This document shows positions 1 through 8,312 of a stretch of 22,363 nucleotides of DNA, one piece after another. The notes under the pieces were generated by a model. It was given only the letters and a program-made list of their open reading frames with translations, made no database searches and was not told the DNA's origin. The position numbers were made by a program, and so were the translations under genes. This stretch comes from JADKIH01 sp043747595 (lineage in GTDB: Bacteria > Bacteroidota > Bacteroidia > AKYH767-A > 2013-40CM-41-45). Numbering within the stretch: the stretch's first letter is position 1; each line of letters begins with the position of its first letter. The stretch is taken from assembly GCA_043747595.1 (NCBI GenBank), contig JAYTOX010000112.1, positions 1 to 22,363 on the forward strand, in the 5' to 3' direction.

Positions 1-274
1 CGTTCGGAATTAAAAGTTGCTCATCAAAAATAGTATCTACGCCTCACTAAACATTCTGCTTTGCGGTGGTTTTTTTTATTCACCAATTACCACTCACTAC
101 TTACTTAAAAAAAATCTGCGGCGTCTGCGGGAGAAAAATTCCTCACAAATCACGACTCACTACTCACTCAAAGGAAGTAGGGAAACGCGACAATTTTACC
201 CGAATTTCACCATTTTTTGACGTAGAAGTCACAAACAAATTCTTACATTTGTCTAATACACAAAAACAAATCCC
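1..274. repeat. Repeat-bearing intergenic region before the aminotransferase gene
   Basis: No credible coding frame is present; the short open frames here are made of low-complexity repeat sequence. Two heptamer pairs are visible: ACTCACT followed by ACTTACT at 92-105, and ACTCACT twice at 155-168. Between them, around 114-132, is a G-rich stretch in which tctgcgg occurs twice. The heptamer is the reverse complement of the GTGAGT(A/G) heptamers at 20672-20692, so the two outer intergenic regions share a repeat family in opposite orientation. The promoter for the downstream gene lies at the right end of this stretch. Seen directly; the family's identity and genome-wide spread are unknown. Confidence 0.6.
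216..251 (+). promoter_or_regulatory. Bacteroidota-type promoter for the aminotransferase gene
   Basis: A TAnnTTTG -7 element (TACATTTG, 244-251) is preceded by TTTG at 216-219, a spacing of 24 nt. That is slightly longer than the usual 19-23 nt for the Bacteroidota housekeeping sigma factor. It lies 23 nt before the ATG at 275, which fits a short 5' leader. Predicted from pattern only. Confidence 0.5.
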
Positions 275-1564
275 ATGTCGGAAAGTGTCCTTGTACCAAA
301 CGTTCAGCATCCTGTTTCTGAAATGGCAGAAAACTTAATTGGTTCTGAAATCATAAAATTAGCTGCAGAGATCAACGAGAAAATTCGTCAGGGCGAACGA
401 ATATATAATTATACAATTGGCGATTTCGATCCAAAGGTCTTTCCCATTCCGAACGAATTGAATGTCGCTATCATTAAAGCCTACGAAAACCATCATACTA
501 ATTATCCGGCAGCAAATGGAATGGCTGACCTCCGTTTGTCAGTTGCTGAATTTTTAAAAACGAAGCAAGGACTTAACTTTAGTCCCGACGAAATTTTAAT
601 TTCGGGAGGAGCACGTCCACTTATCTACGCAACATACATCACGCTTTTGAATCCGGGCGAGTCTGTTATATTTCCTGTTCCATCTTGGAACAACAACCAC
701 TATTGTCATTTATCAAGAGTGAATCCAATTTTTGTAGAAACAAAAGCTGAAAATAATTTTATGCCTTCAGCAAATGATCTGCGTCCTCACATACAAGGTG
801 CGACTATGATTGCATTGTGTTCCCCTTTAAATCCAACGGGAACAGTTTTCAACAAAGATCAATTAACAGAAATCTGTGATATGATTTTAGAAGAAAATAA
901 ACGGAGAGGCCCTAATGCAAAACCGCTCTACCTAATGTACGATCAAATTTATTGGGTATTAACTTTTGGCGGAACAAAACATTACGATCCTGTAAGTTTA
1001 AGACCTGCGATGCGAGAGTATACCATTTACATCGATGGCATTTCTAAGTCGCTTGCTGCAACCGGCGTAAGAGTTGGATGGTCATTTGGACCAAAAGCGA
1101 TTATCGATAAGATGCGAGCAATACTTTCACACGTTGGCGCATGGGCACCAAAAGCAGAACAAATAGCAGTAGCAGAATATTTAAAAGACGAAAAATCGGT
1201 CGATCAATTTCTGCACCAATTCATGAATCAAATAAATGAACGACTGCAAGGGTTTTACAATGGATTTATTGAATTGAAGAACGCAGGATTTGCAGTTGAT
1301 GCCATAGCCCCACAAGCAGCAATATATTTGACAATAAATTTCAATTTGAAAGGAAAGAAAACTTCAGACGGAAGCGTTCTTGCAAATCAAAAAGATATTA
1401 CACAGTATATTCTCGACGAAGCAAAATTAGCAGTAGTACCTTTCTCTGCTTTTGGATCTACAGAAAATTCTCCATGGTATCGTTTATCAGTAGGAACATG
1501 TAAAATGGAAGAGATTCCTGAAGTATTCAGCAATTTAAAAAAGGCATTGAATCAATTATCATAG
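275..1564 (+). CDS. PLP-dependent aminotransferase, class I/II fold
   Basis: This 429-residue cytoplasmic protein is a fold-type I pyridoxal-phosphate enzyme of the aspartate-aminotransferase superfamily, expected to move an amino group between an amino acid and a 2-oxo acid. Visible hallmarks are the substrate loop YPAANGMADLR (about residue 77), the cofactor-binding NPTG motif with Asn186, the YDQIYW segment with Asp223 and Tyr226, and the Schiff-base lysine Lys258 in GISKSLAATGVRVGW, followed by the cofactor-phosphate arginine region. The length is normal for the family. The ATG at 275 is chosen because it opens the conserved N-terminal arm and follows a TAnnTTTG promoter. The gene is probably monocistronic; the next gene starts 87 nt later. 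The exact substrate cannot be read from the sequence. Confidence 0.87.
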   Translation: MSESVLVPNVQHPVSEMAENLIGSEIIKLAAEINEKIRQGERIYNYTIGDFDPKVFPIPNELNVAIIKAYENHHTNYPAANGMADLRLSVAEFLKTKQGLNFSPDEILISGGARPLIYATYITLLNPGESVIFPVPSWNNNHYCHLSRVNPIFVETKAENNFMPSANDLRPHIQGATMIALCSPLNPTGTVFNKDQLTEICDMILEENKRRGPNAKPLYLMYDQIYWVLTFGGTKHYDPVSLRPAMREYTIYIDGISKSLAATGVRVGWSFGPKAIIDKMRAILSHVGAWAPKAEQIAVAEYLKDEKSVDQFLHQFMNQINERLQGFYNGFIELKNAGFAVDAIAPQAAIYLTINFNLKGKKTSDGSVLANQKDITQYILDEAKLAVVPFSAFGSTENSPWYRLSVGTCKMEEIPEVFSNLKKALNQLS

Positions 1565-1651
1565 TGAAATTAATTAGTATTTATCTTTAACAGATTACGT
1601 GTTGTTATTTTGATTTAATTTTCAAAACGAAAACAAGTAAGATATTTAGCA

Positions 1652-2737
1652 ATGAAAAACAATTACTGTGTAATAATGGCCGGCGGAATTGGAAGCCGCT
1701 TTTGGCCTATGAGTCGTAATAATTTCCCGAAACAATTTATAGATATATTAGGCAATGGAAAAACGCTCATCAGACAAACCTATGAACGCTTTTCGGAATT
1801 GTGTCCAAAAGAAAATATTTTCATAGTTACGAATGAAGCATATCTCGATCATGTTTTCAACCAAATTCCTGAACTTACAAAAAATCAAGTTTTAGCCGAG
1901 CCACAACGACGTAACACTGCACCTTGCATTGCCTATGCAGCAATGAAAATTCATTCAATAAATCCTGAAGCTAATCTCATTATTGCGCCTTCAGATCATG
2001 TAATAATCGACGAGAAAAAATTTAATGAAGCAATAAGAAAAGGGCTAGAATTCACAGCTAAAAATCCTTCTTTATTGACAATAGGAATACATCCTTCACG
2101 TCCTGATACCGGGTACGGCTATATCCAATTTAACGAAGATGACAGAAAAGAAGACTTCAAGATAAGTAAAGTGAAAACATTCACTGAAAAACCAAATCTT
2201 GAAATGGCTAAATTCTTTTTAAAAAGCGGAGAGTTTTTATGGAATGCCGGTATATTTTTATGGACATCGAAAACTATTTTGAAAGCATTTGAAGAATCGA
2301 TGCCCGACATGTTCACTCTTTTCAACGATGGATTTGAGTTTTACAATACAGAAGGAGAAAATGATTTTATTAAGAGCACCTATACACAATGCAAAAACAT
2401 TTCCATCGACTATGGAATAATGGAAAAGGCAAAAAATGTATTTGTACTTTCAGCAGAATTTGGCTGGAGCGATTTAGGTACATGGAAATCGTTATATGAA
2501 GAATTGCCTCACGATACAAATGGAAATGCGATTGTTGGTCCGCATGTGATGGTCGACAATACATCTAACTGTATAATAAATATGCCTAAGAATAAATTAG
2601 CTGTAATTCAAGGGTTAGAAAATTTCATAGTTGTAGAAACAGAAAACGTTTTATTGATTTGTCCAAAAGACGATGAACAACAAGTTCGAAACCTTGTTAA
2701 CGATGTGAAATTAAAAAAGGGAGAAAAATTTGTATAG
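1652..2737 (+). CDS. manC: Mannose-1-phosphate guanylyltransferase
   Basis: The enzyme makes GDP-mannose from mannose-1-phosphate and GTP, supplying mannose, fucose or related sugars for surface polysaccharide and glycoprotein. The 361 residues carry the nucleotidyltransferase signature GGIGSRFWPMSR at 11-22, the metal-binding APSDHVI at about 112-118, then TFTEKP, WNAGIFLW and the IDYGIMEKA segment typical of hexose-1-phosphate guanylyltransferases, and a C-terminal left-handed beta-helix-like tail. The length matches the short form. It lacks the fused phosphomannose-isomerase domain of the roughly 470-residue bifunctional type. A weak promoter-like TATCTTTA lies at 1582-1589. It converges with the YtxJ-like gene. 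No other sugar-nucleotide gene is next to it, so the polymer served is unknown. The family is clear; the symbol manC is a conventional choice (also cpsB or rfbM). Confidence 0.9.
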   Translation: MKNNYCVIMAGGIGSRFWPMSRNNFPKQFIDILGNGKTLIRQTYERFSELCPKENIFIVTNEAYLDHVFNQIPELTKNQVLAEPQRRNTAPCIAYAAMKIHSINPEANLIIAPSDHVIIDEKKFNEAIRKGLEFTAKNPSLLTIGIHPSRPDTGYGYIQFNEDDRKEDFKISKVKTFTEKPNLEMAKFFLKSGEFLWNAGIFLWTSKTILKAFEESMPDMFTLFNDGFEFYNTEGENDFIKSTYTQCKNISIDYGIMEKAKNVFVLSAEFGWSDLGTWKSLYEELPHDTNGNAIVGPHVMVDNTSNCIINMPKNKLAVIQGLENFIVVETENVLLICPKDDEQQVRNLVNDVKLKKGEKFV

Positions 2738-2749
2738 CTTATTAGCTAT

Positions 2750-2767
2750 TTATTTTTAGAAAAATAA
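2750..2767. terminator. Possible bidirectional terminator between convergent genes
   Basis: A self-complementary AT-only sequence (TTATTTT, loop TAGA, AAAATAA) fills the 30-nt gap between the converging stop codons at 2737 and 2768. It has U-rich tails in both directions. The stem is weak because it contains no G-C pairs, so the terminator role is tentative. Confidence 0.35.
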
Positions 2768-3106
2768 TTATTTCACCGCTTCAAGTACATCATTCAACCG
2801 AATACCACTGTGCGATTCATCGTAAACACTTTTACCATTTTCGATAATTAAAACTTGAGGCGATTCGTGAATAACACCATAACGAGATGCAATTTCATTT
2901 GAGATAGATCGGTTAGCCAATAAGTCAAGAATATACGGCTTAGCTTTCAATTCAAACTCATCTTTCCAATTACTTTCAATACGATTTAAAGCCATTGCGC
3001 TGATGCTGCACGTTGTGCTATGTTTAAAAATTAAAATAGGCTGAGAAGCAGATAATTCGTCGATGTTAGCTAATTGCTCAAGCGTGGTGATATAATTCCA
3101 TTTCAT
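2768..3106 (-). CDS. ytxJ: YtxJ/BrxC-like monothiol thioredoxin-fold protein
   Basis: This 112-residue protein matches the YtxJ (DUF2847) family, small thioredoxin-fold proteins implicated in bacillithiol-dependent redox repair and named BrxC in Bacillus. The diagnostic segment is FKHSTTCSISAMALNRIE, with a single cysteine, Cys33, at the expected active-site position (TCSIS). The second half has the conserved SPQVLIIENGKSVYDESHSGI strand-helix block with a cis-proline-like SPQ motif. No signal peptide is seen, so it should be cytoplasmic. The gene begins 9 nt after the stop of the upstream class V aminotransferase gene, so the two are probably co-transcribed. Known of the family: bacillithiol occurs in many Bacteroidota. 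Inferred: this cell uses bacillithiol or a similar thiol. No biosynthesis gene (bshA, bshB, bshC) lies in the window to confirm it. Confidence 0.85.
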   Translation of the reverse strand: MKWNYITTLEQLANIDELSASQPILIFKHSTTCSISAMALNRIESNWKDEFELKAKPYILDLLANRSISNEIASRYGVIHESPQVLIIENGKSVYDESHSGIRLNDVLEAVK

Positions 3107-3115
3107 CGTACAAAG

Positions 3116-4291
3116 TTAAGATAAAAAAATGTTTGTAGTACTTTTAATATTTTCCAAAGCTGAATAAAGTTTATCTAAGTCAAATTGATTATTAAAAGCC
3201 TGAATAGAATACCTCAAATATGTTTTCGAATTGTGTTGCATCACAGGAATTTCGATTTTATAATCGGTATATAATATAGAATTTAATTGTTCAGGCTTAT
3301 TCGTATAGATTGGAATGCTACACATTTGACCGAGAAAATCGTTTTCGATTGGACATAATGGAGCGGTATTCATCAAATCACAAAAACGTATGTAATTGCT
3401 TTGAGCCAACACTGCACATTCATCTGCAACCTCTCGCCACTTCCATTCGTCCATTAATTCTATCGCTTTTGGAATGGTCAGGAACGCCGTAAAATCGCGC
3501 GTGCCTTGCATTTGATGGTAATCTATAAACTGAGAGGAAGAAGGCTCATCGCTTTCATAACCCCAACTTATAACCAAAGGATCAAATTGATTTTGGATAT
3601 CCCTTTTAACATAAAGAAAAGAGCAACCTTTTGGAGTCATCATCCATTTATGGCAAGCACCTGTGTAAATATCGGCTTTCAGCTCAGTCAAATCAAGAGC
3701 GATGTGACCAGGAACATGAGCACCATCGACAATAGTAAGTAGCCCTTTCTCCTTTGCTTGCTCACACAATTCTTTAACAGGCAATTTTAATGCAGTAGTA
3801 CTTGTTATATGACTAATAAAAATTGCCTTCGTATTTTCAGTAAAGCCTTTCCAAAACTCTTCGATAAATTGTTCCTTAGATAATAACGGCAAAGATATTT
3901 TTTGTCGTACGAATTTTGCTCCTTTCTGATTGCAGTAATAATTCCATGTACGATCCATAGCACCGTACTCTAAGTCGGTAGAAAGAATTTCATCGCCGAC
4001 ATTGAGAGGAAGGCTTTTTGCTATTATGTTCATTGCATAGGATGGATTCGGGACTAAAACTAAGTCGTCTGCAGAGCAATTTAAATAGCGAGCCAAAGAT
4101 TTCCGTGAGTCAAGCAAATAATCCAGGCTACGATAAACAATAAACTGAACCGGTTCAAATTCCATTTCATTCTGCCACTTTTTCAAGTCATCAATTAATA
4201 GCTTAGGTGTTGCGCCAAAAGAACCAAAGTTTAGAAACGTTATATCCGGATTAAGTAGAAATAAATCTTTCCATTTATTTTTTGGTGCCAT
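3116..4291 (-). CDS. Class V aminotransferase-fold PLP enzyme
   Basis: This 391-residue protein has the cysteine-desulfurase / isopenicillin-N-epimerase fold. Visible features are the N-terminal FLNFGSFGATP (about 19-29), where substrate-binding turns sit in this family, the VDGAHVPG motif with Asp189 and His192 that holds the PLP ring, and the Schiff-base lysine Lys215 in TGACHKWMMTPKG. The C-terminal small domain ends in LRYSIQAFNN, containing the usual arginine. HKWM with a following PKG resembles the epimerase-like branch more than IscS or SufS, and no mobile catalytic-cysteine loop of IscS type is evident. It is therefore unlikely to be the main desulfurase. The ATG at 4291 begins the conserved N-terminus. 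It appears to form a two-gene unit with the YtxJ-like gene downstream. The real substrate is unknown. Confidence 0.82.
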   Translation of the reverse strand: MAPKNKWKDLFLLNPDITFLNFGSFGATPKLLIDDLKKWQNEMEFEPVQFIVYRSLDYLLDSRKSLARYLNCSADDLVLVPNPSYAMNIIAKSLPLNVGDEILSTDLEYGAMDRTWNYYCNQKGAKFVRQKISLPLLSKEQFIEEFWKGFTENTKAIFISHITSTTALKLPVKELCEQAKEKGLLTIVDGAHVPGHIALDLTELKADIYTGACHKWMMTPKGCSFLYVKRDIQNQFDPLVISWGYESDEPSSSQFIDYHQMQGTRDFTAFLTIPKAIELMDEWKWREVADECAVLAQSNYIRFCDLMNTAPLCPIENDFLGQMCSIPIYTNKPEQLNSILYTDYKIEIPVMQHNSKTYLRYSIQAFNNQFDLDKLYSALENIKSTTNIFLS

Positions 4292-4384
4292 AAGCTATTT
4301 ACTTATTAAAGTAATATTATATTCAATTATCAGAACAAATGTTTCCAATATTCATTAGTAGAAAACAATCCTAATATAAAATGA

Positions 4385-5116
4385 TTATGCTTTCGAATTT
4401 AAAAATCCATCAATCAACACCACCGATTCCATAGCTAAATTCATCATTTTATTGAGCGAACTTTGACGATGTTCGGCTGAAATTGCTTCGTGAGTTGGGA
4501 TAATATCAGAAATTGTGAGAATCGTTCCGGCAATTTTATTTAAATATTTTGCATTAGCGAAAAGAGCGAATGCTTCCATTTCAACAGCTACACAATTATT
4601 ATCAATTGCCACTTTAGGAGAAGCATCAGGAGCGCGGTAAAAAACATCACTCGAATGAATTGTTGCCTTTATAATCGGCATCTCTAATTTCATTGCAGCT
4701 GTATTAATTAAATCATACGCTACACCTTGGTGTATAAAATTATCACCATCATAATTAAAAGCAGCTGCGGCATATGTCGATTCGCTGAAGGCACGTTCAA
4801 CATTCAACACATCATATACTTTAAGACTTTCAGTATAAGATCCTGCAGTTCCAATTCGGATTATACAATCAACATTATATTCATTGTACAATTCGTAAGA
4901 ATAAATTCCGATAGAAGCACAACCCATTCCACTTGCACCAACAGTTACTGCTACACCATTATAATTTCCGGTAAAATAAAAAGCATTTCGAATAGTACTA
5001 ACCAATTTAATATCTGTCAACATAGTTTCCGCAATGTGTTTTGCCCTTAACGGATCACCTGCCAATAATACTATTTTTGCGATCTCGCCAGCCTTTGCTC
5101 CTATGTGTACACTCAT
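4385..5116 (-). CDS. deoD: Purine-nucleoside phosphorylase, DeoD type
   Basis: The enzyme splits purine (deoxy)ribonucleosides with phosphate into base plus (deoxy)ribose-1-phosphate, a purine-salvage step, usually as a homohexamer. The 243 residues align almost without shift to the E. coli enzyme. His4 (from the neighbouring subunit), Gly20, Arg24, Arg43 and Arg87 sit at the phosphate site. Val178-Glu179-Met180-Glu181 occupy the ribose site. Ser203-Asp204 occupy the base site, with Asp204 the catalytic acid. The phosphorylase signature RIGTAGSY follows Arg87. All catalytic positions are present and the length is typical, so it should be active. It is transcribed alone: 246 nt separate it from fumC upstream and 93 nt from the class V aminotransferase gene downstream. 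Confidence 0.95.
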   Translation of the reverse strand: MSVHIGAKAGEIAKIVLLAGDPLRAKHIAETMLTDIKLVSTIRNAFYFTGNYNGVAVTVGASGMGCASIGIYSYELYNEYNVDCIIRIGTAGSYTESLKVYDVLNVERAFSESTYAAAAFNYDGDNFIHQGVAYDLINTAAMKLEMPIIKATIHSSDVFYRAPDASPKVAIDNNCVAVEMEAFALFANAKYLNKIAGTILTISDIIPTHEAISAEHRQSSLNKMMNLAMESVVLIDGFLNSKA

Positions 5117-5362
5117 ATTTTTATTTTTTTACTCTTAATTTCTGATTTAATTTTCAATTTTGTTTTCAATAACCTTTACTTGAGATATGCCTCAAGAAAT
5201 TATTAAATACCAATCCTAAATGTAATTGAATAATTTCGATTTAAGTCATTCTCAATCAAAATCTATTACCAAGAATCCTTTTTTACTAGAGAATTAAGGT
5301 TAGTGATATTTTATGTAAATAATTTTTAATCGAATAATTCCCACTACATGTTTTTGTTTGAA

Positions 5363-6757
5363 TCAAAGTCCAACCATTTCTTCAGGTTTCACCCATTCAT
5401 CAAATTGCTCGGAAGTTACATAACCTAAATCAATAGCTGTTTGCTTTAAAGTCTTTCCTTGCTTGTGTGCAGTTTGGGCAATCTCTGCCGATTTGTAATA
5501 TCCAATTTTAGTATTCAATGCCGTAACAAGCATCAAAGAATTCTCCAAATTCTTTTTTATATTTTCCTCGATAGGTTCTATTCCTATAGCGCATTTGTCG
5601 TTAAAAGACACACACACATCGCCAATTAACCGTGCAGAGTGCAGGAAATTATAGATCATCATTGGCTTGAATACATTCAGTTCAAAATGGCCGGTTGCTC
5701 CTCCAATATTTATTGCGACATCGTTTCCTAGTACCTGTGCGGCAACCATTGTCATTGCTTCGCATTGCGTAGGATTTACTTTACCCGGCATAATTGAAGA
5801 TCCGGGTTCGTTATCGGGAATAAATAATTCGCCAATTCCGCAACGTGGTCCGCTAGAAAGCAAACGAATATCGTTTCCAATTTTCATTAGCGAACAAGCA
5901 ACAGTTTTCAAAGCACCATGCGCTTCAACAATTGCATCGTGAGCAGCAAGCGCTTCAAATTTATTTTCAGCTGTAATGAATGGAATTCCCGTAAGTGTAG
6001 CAATATGCTTTGCAACATTCACCGAATAATTTTCTGGAGTATTAATTCCGGTACCTACAGCAGTTCCTCCTAATGCTAATTCAGCTAAGTGAACAAGCGT
6101 ATGCTCAATGGCGCGAATACCATGATCTAACTGTGAAACATATCCACTAATTTCTTGTCCGAGTGTTAGAGGTGTTGCATCCATTAAATGCGTACGTCCT
6201 ATCTTTACGATATGCATAAAATCTTTCGATTTCTTTTTGAGTGTATCGCGAAGAGATTTTAATCCGGGTAGTGTAACATTTATCAAAGCAGAATATGCGG
6301 CTATATGCATTGCCGTTGGAAAAGTATCGTTCGACGATTGCGATTTATTTACATCGTCGTTTGGATGAATAATTTTTTTCTCATCAAGCAGACTTCCTCC
6401 GCTAATTACATGAGCGCGATAAGCAATCACTTCGTTGACATTCATATTTGACTGCGTACCTGAACCTGTTTGCCAAACCACCAATGGAAATTGATCGTCA
6501 AGTTTTCCTTCTAAAATTTCATCGCACACACTACCAATTAAGTCTGACTTGTCTTTTGTAAGAACACCGGCATCGAGATTAGTAAGAGCAGCCGCTTTTT
6601 TCAAATAAGCAAATGCACGAATAATTTCTTTAGGCATTTTGTTGATGTCTTGAGCAATTTTAAAATTCTCAATAGAACGTTGAGTTTGTGCACCCCAGTA
6701 AACATTAGCAGGCACTTCAACTATGCCCATCGTATCCTTTTCTTTCCGAGTATCCAT
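5363..6757 (-). CDS. fumC: Fumarate hydratase, class II
   Basis: This iron-free TCA-cycle enzyme interconverts fumarate and L-malate as a cytoplasmic homotetramer. The 464-residue length equals that of typical FumC. Visible family signatures are the substrate loop TGSGTQSNMN, GRTHLMDATPLTLGQE with the catalytic-site His190 (His188 in E. coli FumC), and GSSIMPGKVN at residues 319-328, the mobile loop carrying the catalytic serine. TGSGTQSNMN and the following NPTQCEA favour fumarase over aspartase or argininosuccinate lyase. It is the last gene of the apparent prfB - arsC-like - fumC unit, starting 26 nt after the arsC-like stop. No frameshift or missing key residue was seen. Confidence 0.95.
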   Translation of the reverse strand: MDTRKEKDTMGIVEVPANVYWGAQTQRSIENFKIAQDINKMPKEIIRAFAYLKKAAALTNLDAGVLTKDKSDLIGSVCDEILEGKLDDQFPLVVWQTGSGTQSNMNVNEVIAYRAHVISGGSLLDEKKIIHPNDDVNKSQSSNDTFPTAMHIAAYSALINVTLPGLKSLRDTLKKKSKDFMHIVKIGRTHLMDATPLTLGQEISGYVSQLDHGIRAIEHTLVHLAELALGGTAVGTGINTPENYSVNVAKHIATLTGIPFITAENKFEALAAHDAIVEAHGALKTVACSLMKIGNDIRLLSSGPRCGIGELFIPDNEPGSSIMPGKVNPTQCEAMTMVAAQVLGNDVAINIGGATGHFELNVFKPMMIYNFLHSARLIGDVCVSFNDKCAIGIEPIEENIKKNLENSLMLVTALNTKIGYYKSAEIAQTAHKQGKTLKQTAIDLGYVTSEQFDEWVKPEEMVGL

Positions 6758-6783
6758 CGTTATCGTATGATTATATTTTCTAC

Positions 6784-7128
6784 TTATAATATTTCTAAAA
6801 TTCGTTCAATTGGTCTTCCAATAATTGCCTTTCCATCTTTCACAACAATTGGTCTTTCAATGAGAATTGGATTATCTGCCAGAATTTTTATCCACTGCGC
6901 ATTCGTAAGTTTTTTGTCAGCGTACTTTGTTTTATAAAGCGACTCTTTTTTTCGTACCAAATCAATCGCTTTTATTCCAAGCATTTTTAGTATCTCCTTC
7001 AATTGTTTTTGAGAGGGAGAATCGACCATATATTCAACCAACTCATATTCCTCATCGGTATTTTCTTTGATGAGATTGAGTGCATTTTTGCAAGTGCTGC
7101 AAGTCGATTTAAAATAGATCTTAAGCAT
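6784..7128 (-). CDS. ArsC/Spx-family thioredoxin-fold protein
   Basis: This 114-residue protein is a member of the arsenate reductase (glutaredoxin)-like family. The N-terminal strand runs into STCSTCKNA, giving a CxxC pair (Cys10, Cys13) instead of the single cysteine of plasmid ArsC. The C-terminal NPILIERPIVVKDGKAIIGRP block is the family signature and carries the two arginines that bind oxyanion in ArsC. The CxxC motif is more like Spx or YffB, so arsenate reduction should not be assumed; a general disulfide role is equally possible. Its start overlaps the prfB stop by 8 nt, which argues for translational coupling. No ars operon genes (arsB, arsR) are nearby. Confidence 0.85.
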   Translation of the reverse strand: MLKIYFKSTCSTCKNALNLIKENTDEEYELVEYMVDSPSQKQLKEILKMLGIKAIDLVRKKESLYKTKYADKKLTNAQWIKILADNPILIERPIVVKDGKAIIGRPIERILEIL

Positions 7129-8216
7129 TTTCTACTTTTGTACTTTCCATTAAAAAAGCTTTCATGAACTCGTTCAGGTCGCCGTCCATCACAGCTTGAA
7201 TATCGGATGTTTCGTAATCAGTTCGATTATCTTTTACAAGTTTATACGGATGAAAAACATAAGAGCGAATTTGTGATCCCCACTCAATTTTTTTCTTGGA
7301 AGCCTCAGTCACTGCTTTTGCTTCATTTCTTTTTCTGATTTCCAATTCATACAATTGCGAGCGGAGCATTTTCATAGCACGCTCTTTATTGCCGCCTTGC
7401 GAACGTTCTACCTGACAAATTACCACAATGCCCGTTGGTAAGTGAGTAAGCTGAACTTTAGTTTCTACTTTATTTACATTCTGTCCTCCTGCTCCACCAG
7501 AGCGAGAAGTTTGAATTTCGATATCGGCATCTTTTATTTCGATGTTGATAGTATCGTCGACCATCGGATAAGCAAATACAGAAGCGAAAGACGTATGTCG
7601 ACGAGCATTAGAATCGAATGGAGAAATTCTTACCAGGCGATGAACACCACTTTCAGCTTTCAAGAAACCATAAGCAAAATCACCTTCAAATTCTAGTGTA
7701 GCAGATTTTATTCCGGCGCCGTCACCATCCTGACGATCGACTTCCGTTACTTTGTAATTATTTTTTTCGCCCCACATAATATACATGCGCATCAGCATTT
7801 CAGCCCAGTCTTGCGACTCAGTACCACCGGCTCCGGAATTGATAGTTAGGATTGCACTTAGCTGATCTTCTTCGGCACCAAGCATTCTTTTAAACTCCAT
7901 ATCTTCCAAGAGTTTTACGGTATCATCGTAATGTTGGTTTACTTCCTTTTCGGTAGCGGCATCTTCTTTATAAAAATCGTATAAAACACCGAGATCGTCG
8001 GCAGATGTTTGCACTTTTAAAAACGGAGCAGTCCAGTTTTTCTTCTGGTTAATTCCTTTTAGAACGATTTGTGCTTTTGCAGGTTCATTCCAAAACTCAG
8101 CAGCGTGCGTGAGCGCTTCTTCTTCTTTAATCGCTATAAGTTTACGATCGACGTCAAAGGTACCTCCTCAGAGCTTCAACCCGCTCTTTAATCTCTTTTA
8201 ATTGGTCAGATGTCAT
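7121..8216 (-). CDS. prfB: Peptide chain release factor 2 (programmed +1 frameshift)
   Basis: RF2 recognises UGA and UAA stop codons and triggers peptide release at the ribosome. The full protein is 364 residues once the recoding event is read: 20 codons from the ATG at 8216, an in-frame UGA at 8156-8154, then a +1 shift to GAC at 8155 and 344 further codons. An uncorrected prediction would start at the internal GTG at 8014 and lose the first 67 residues. The codon-recognition tripeptide SPF (198-200) identifies RF2 rather than RF1, which has PxT. The catalytic GGQ is at 243-245 in SRSGGAGGQNVNKVETKVQ. The N-terminal helical domain is recovered only with the frameshift. It is the first gene of a unit with the overlapping arsC-like gene and fumC. 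Regulation is autogenous: low RF2 makes ribosomes pause at UGA and favours the shift. Confidence 0.96.
8153..8168 (-). promoter_or_regulatory. prfB +1 programmed frameshift signal
   Basis: Read on the minus strand: AGG AGG TAC CTT TGA C. It has the canonical parts in canonical spacing: an internal Shine-Dalgarno-like AGGAGG (8168-8163), one spacer codon, the slippery CTT (8159-8157), the UGA stop (8156-8154) and the +1 codon GAC (8155-8153). It lies at codons 17-21, as in E. coli, where the sequence is AGG GGG TAT CTT TGA C. Seen directly; function follows from established knowledge of prfB. Confidence 0.95.
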
Positions 8217-8312
8217 GGTGCGAAGATAGGAAAAAAGTGAAATAAGGCTAATAAGTTAACGAGTAAAAGCTCAAAATAAGAGTAGAATTGAAATGAAATT
8301 TATTGAAAAAAC

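Noticed and set aside
17..338. Two overlapping short frames (67 and 90 codons) on the plus strand before the first gene
   Set aside because: They run through heptamer and G-rich repeat sequence and into the aminotransferase gene in another frame, with no recognisable protein features.
4727..5050. 107-codon plus-strand frame opposite deoD
   Set aside because: It is antisense to a gene whose every catalytic residue is in place; composition is that expected of a shadow frame.
5179..5196. CTTGAG/CTCAAG hairpin between fumC and deoD as a terminator
   Set aside because: Only six pairs, no U-run on either side, and about 170 nt from the fumC stop.
6784..7128. Confident call as an arsenate reductase
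   Set aside because: The CxxC pair and the lack of ars genes nearby leave the function open; only the family is called.
8014..8216. prfB as a truncated gene or pseudogene because of the in-frame TGA
   Set aside because: The complete AGGAGG-spacer-CTT-TGA-C recoding signal and a conserved N-terminal domain in the +1 frame show that it is a normal frameshifted prfB.
8217..8230. TATCTTCG on the minus strand just before the prfB ATG, which would imply a leaderless mRNA
   Set aside because: It departs from TAnnTTTG at one key position and lacks a clear upstream box; too weak to report as a promoter.
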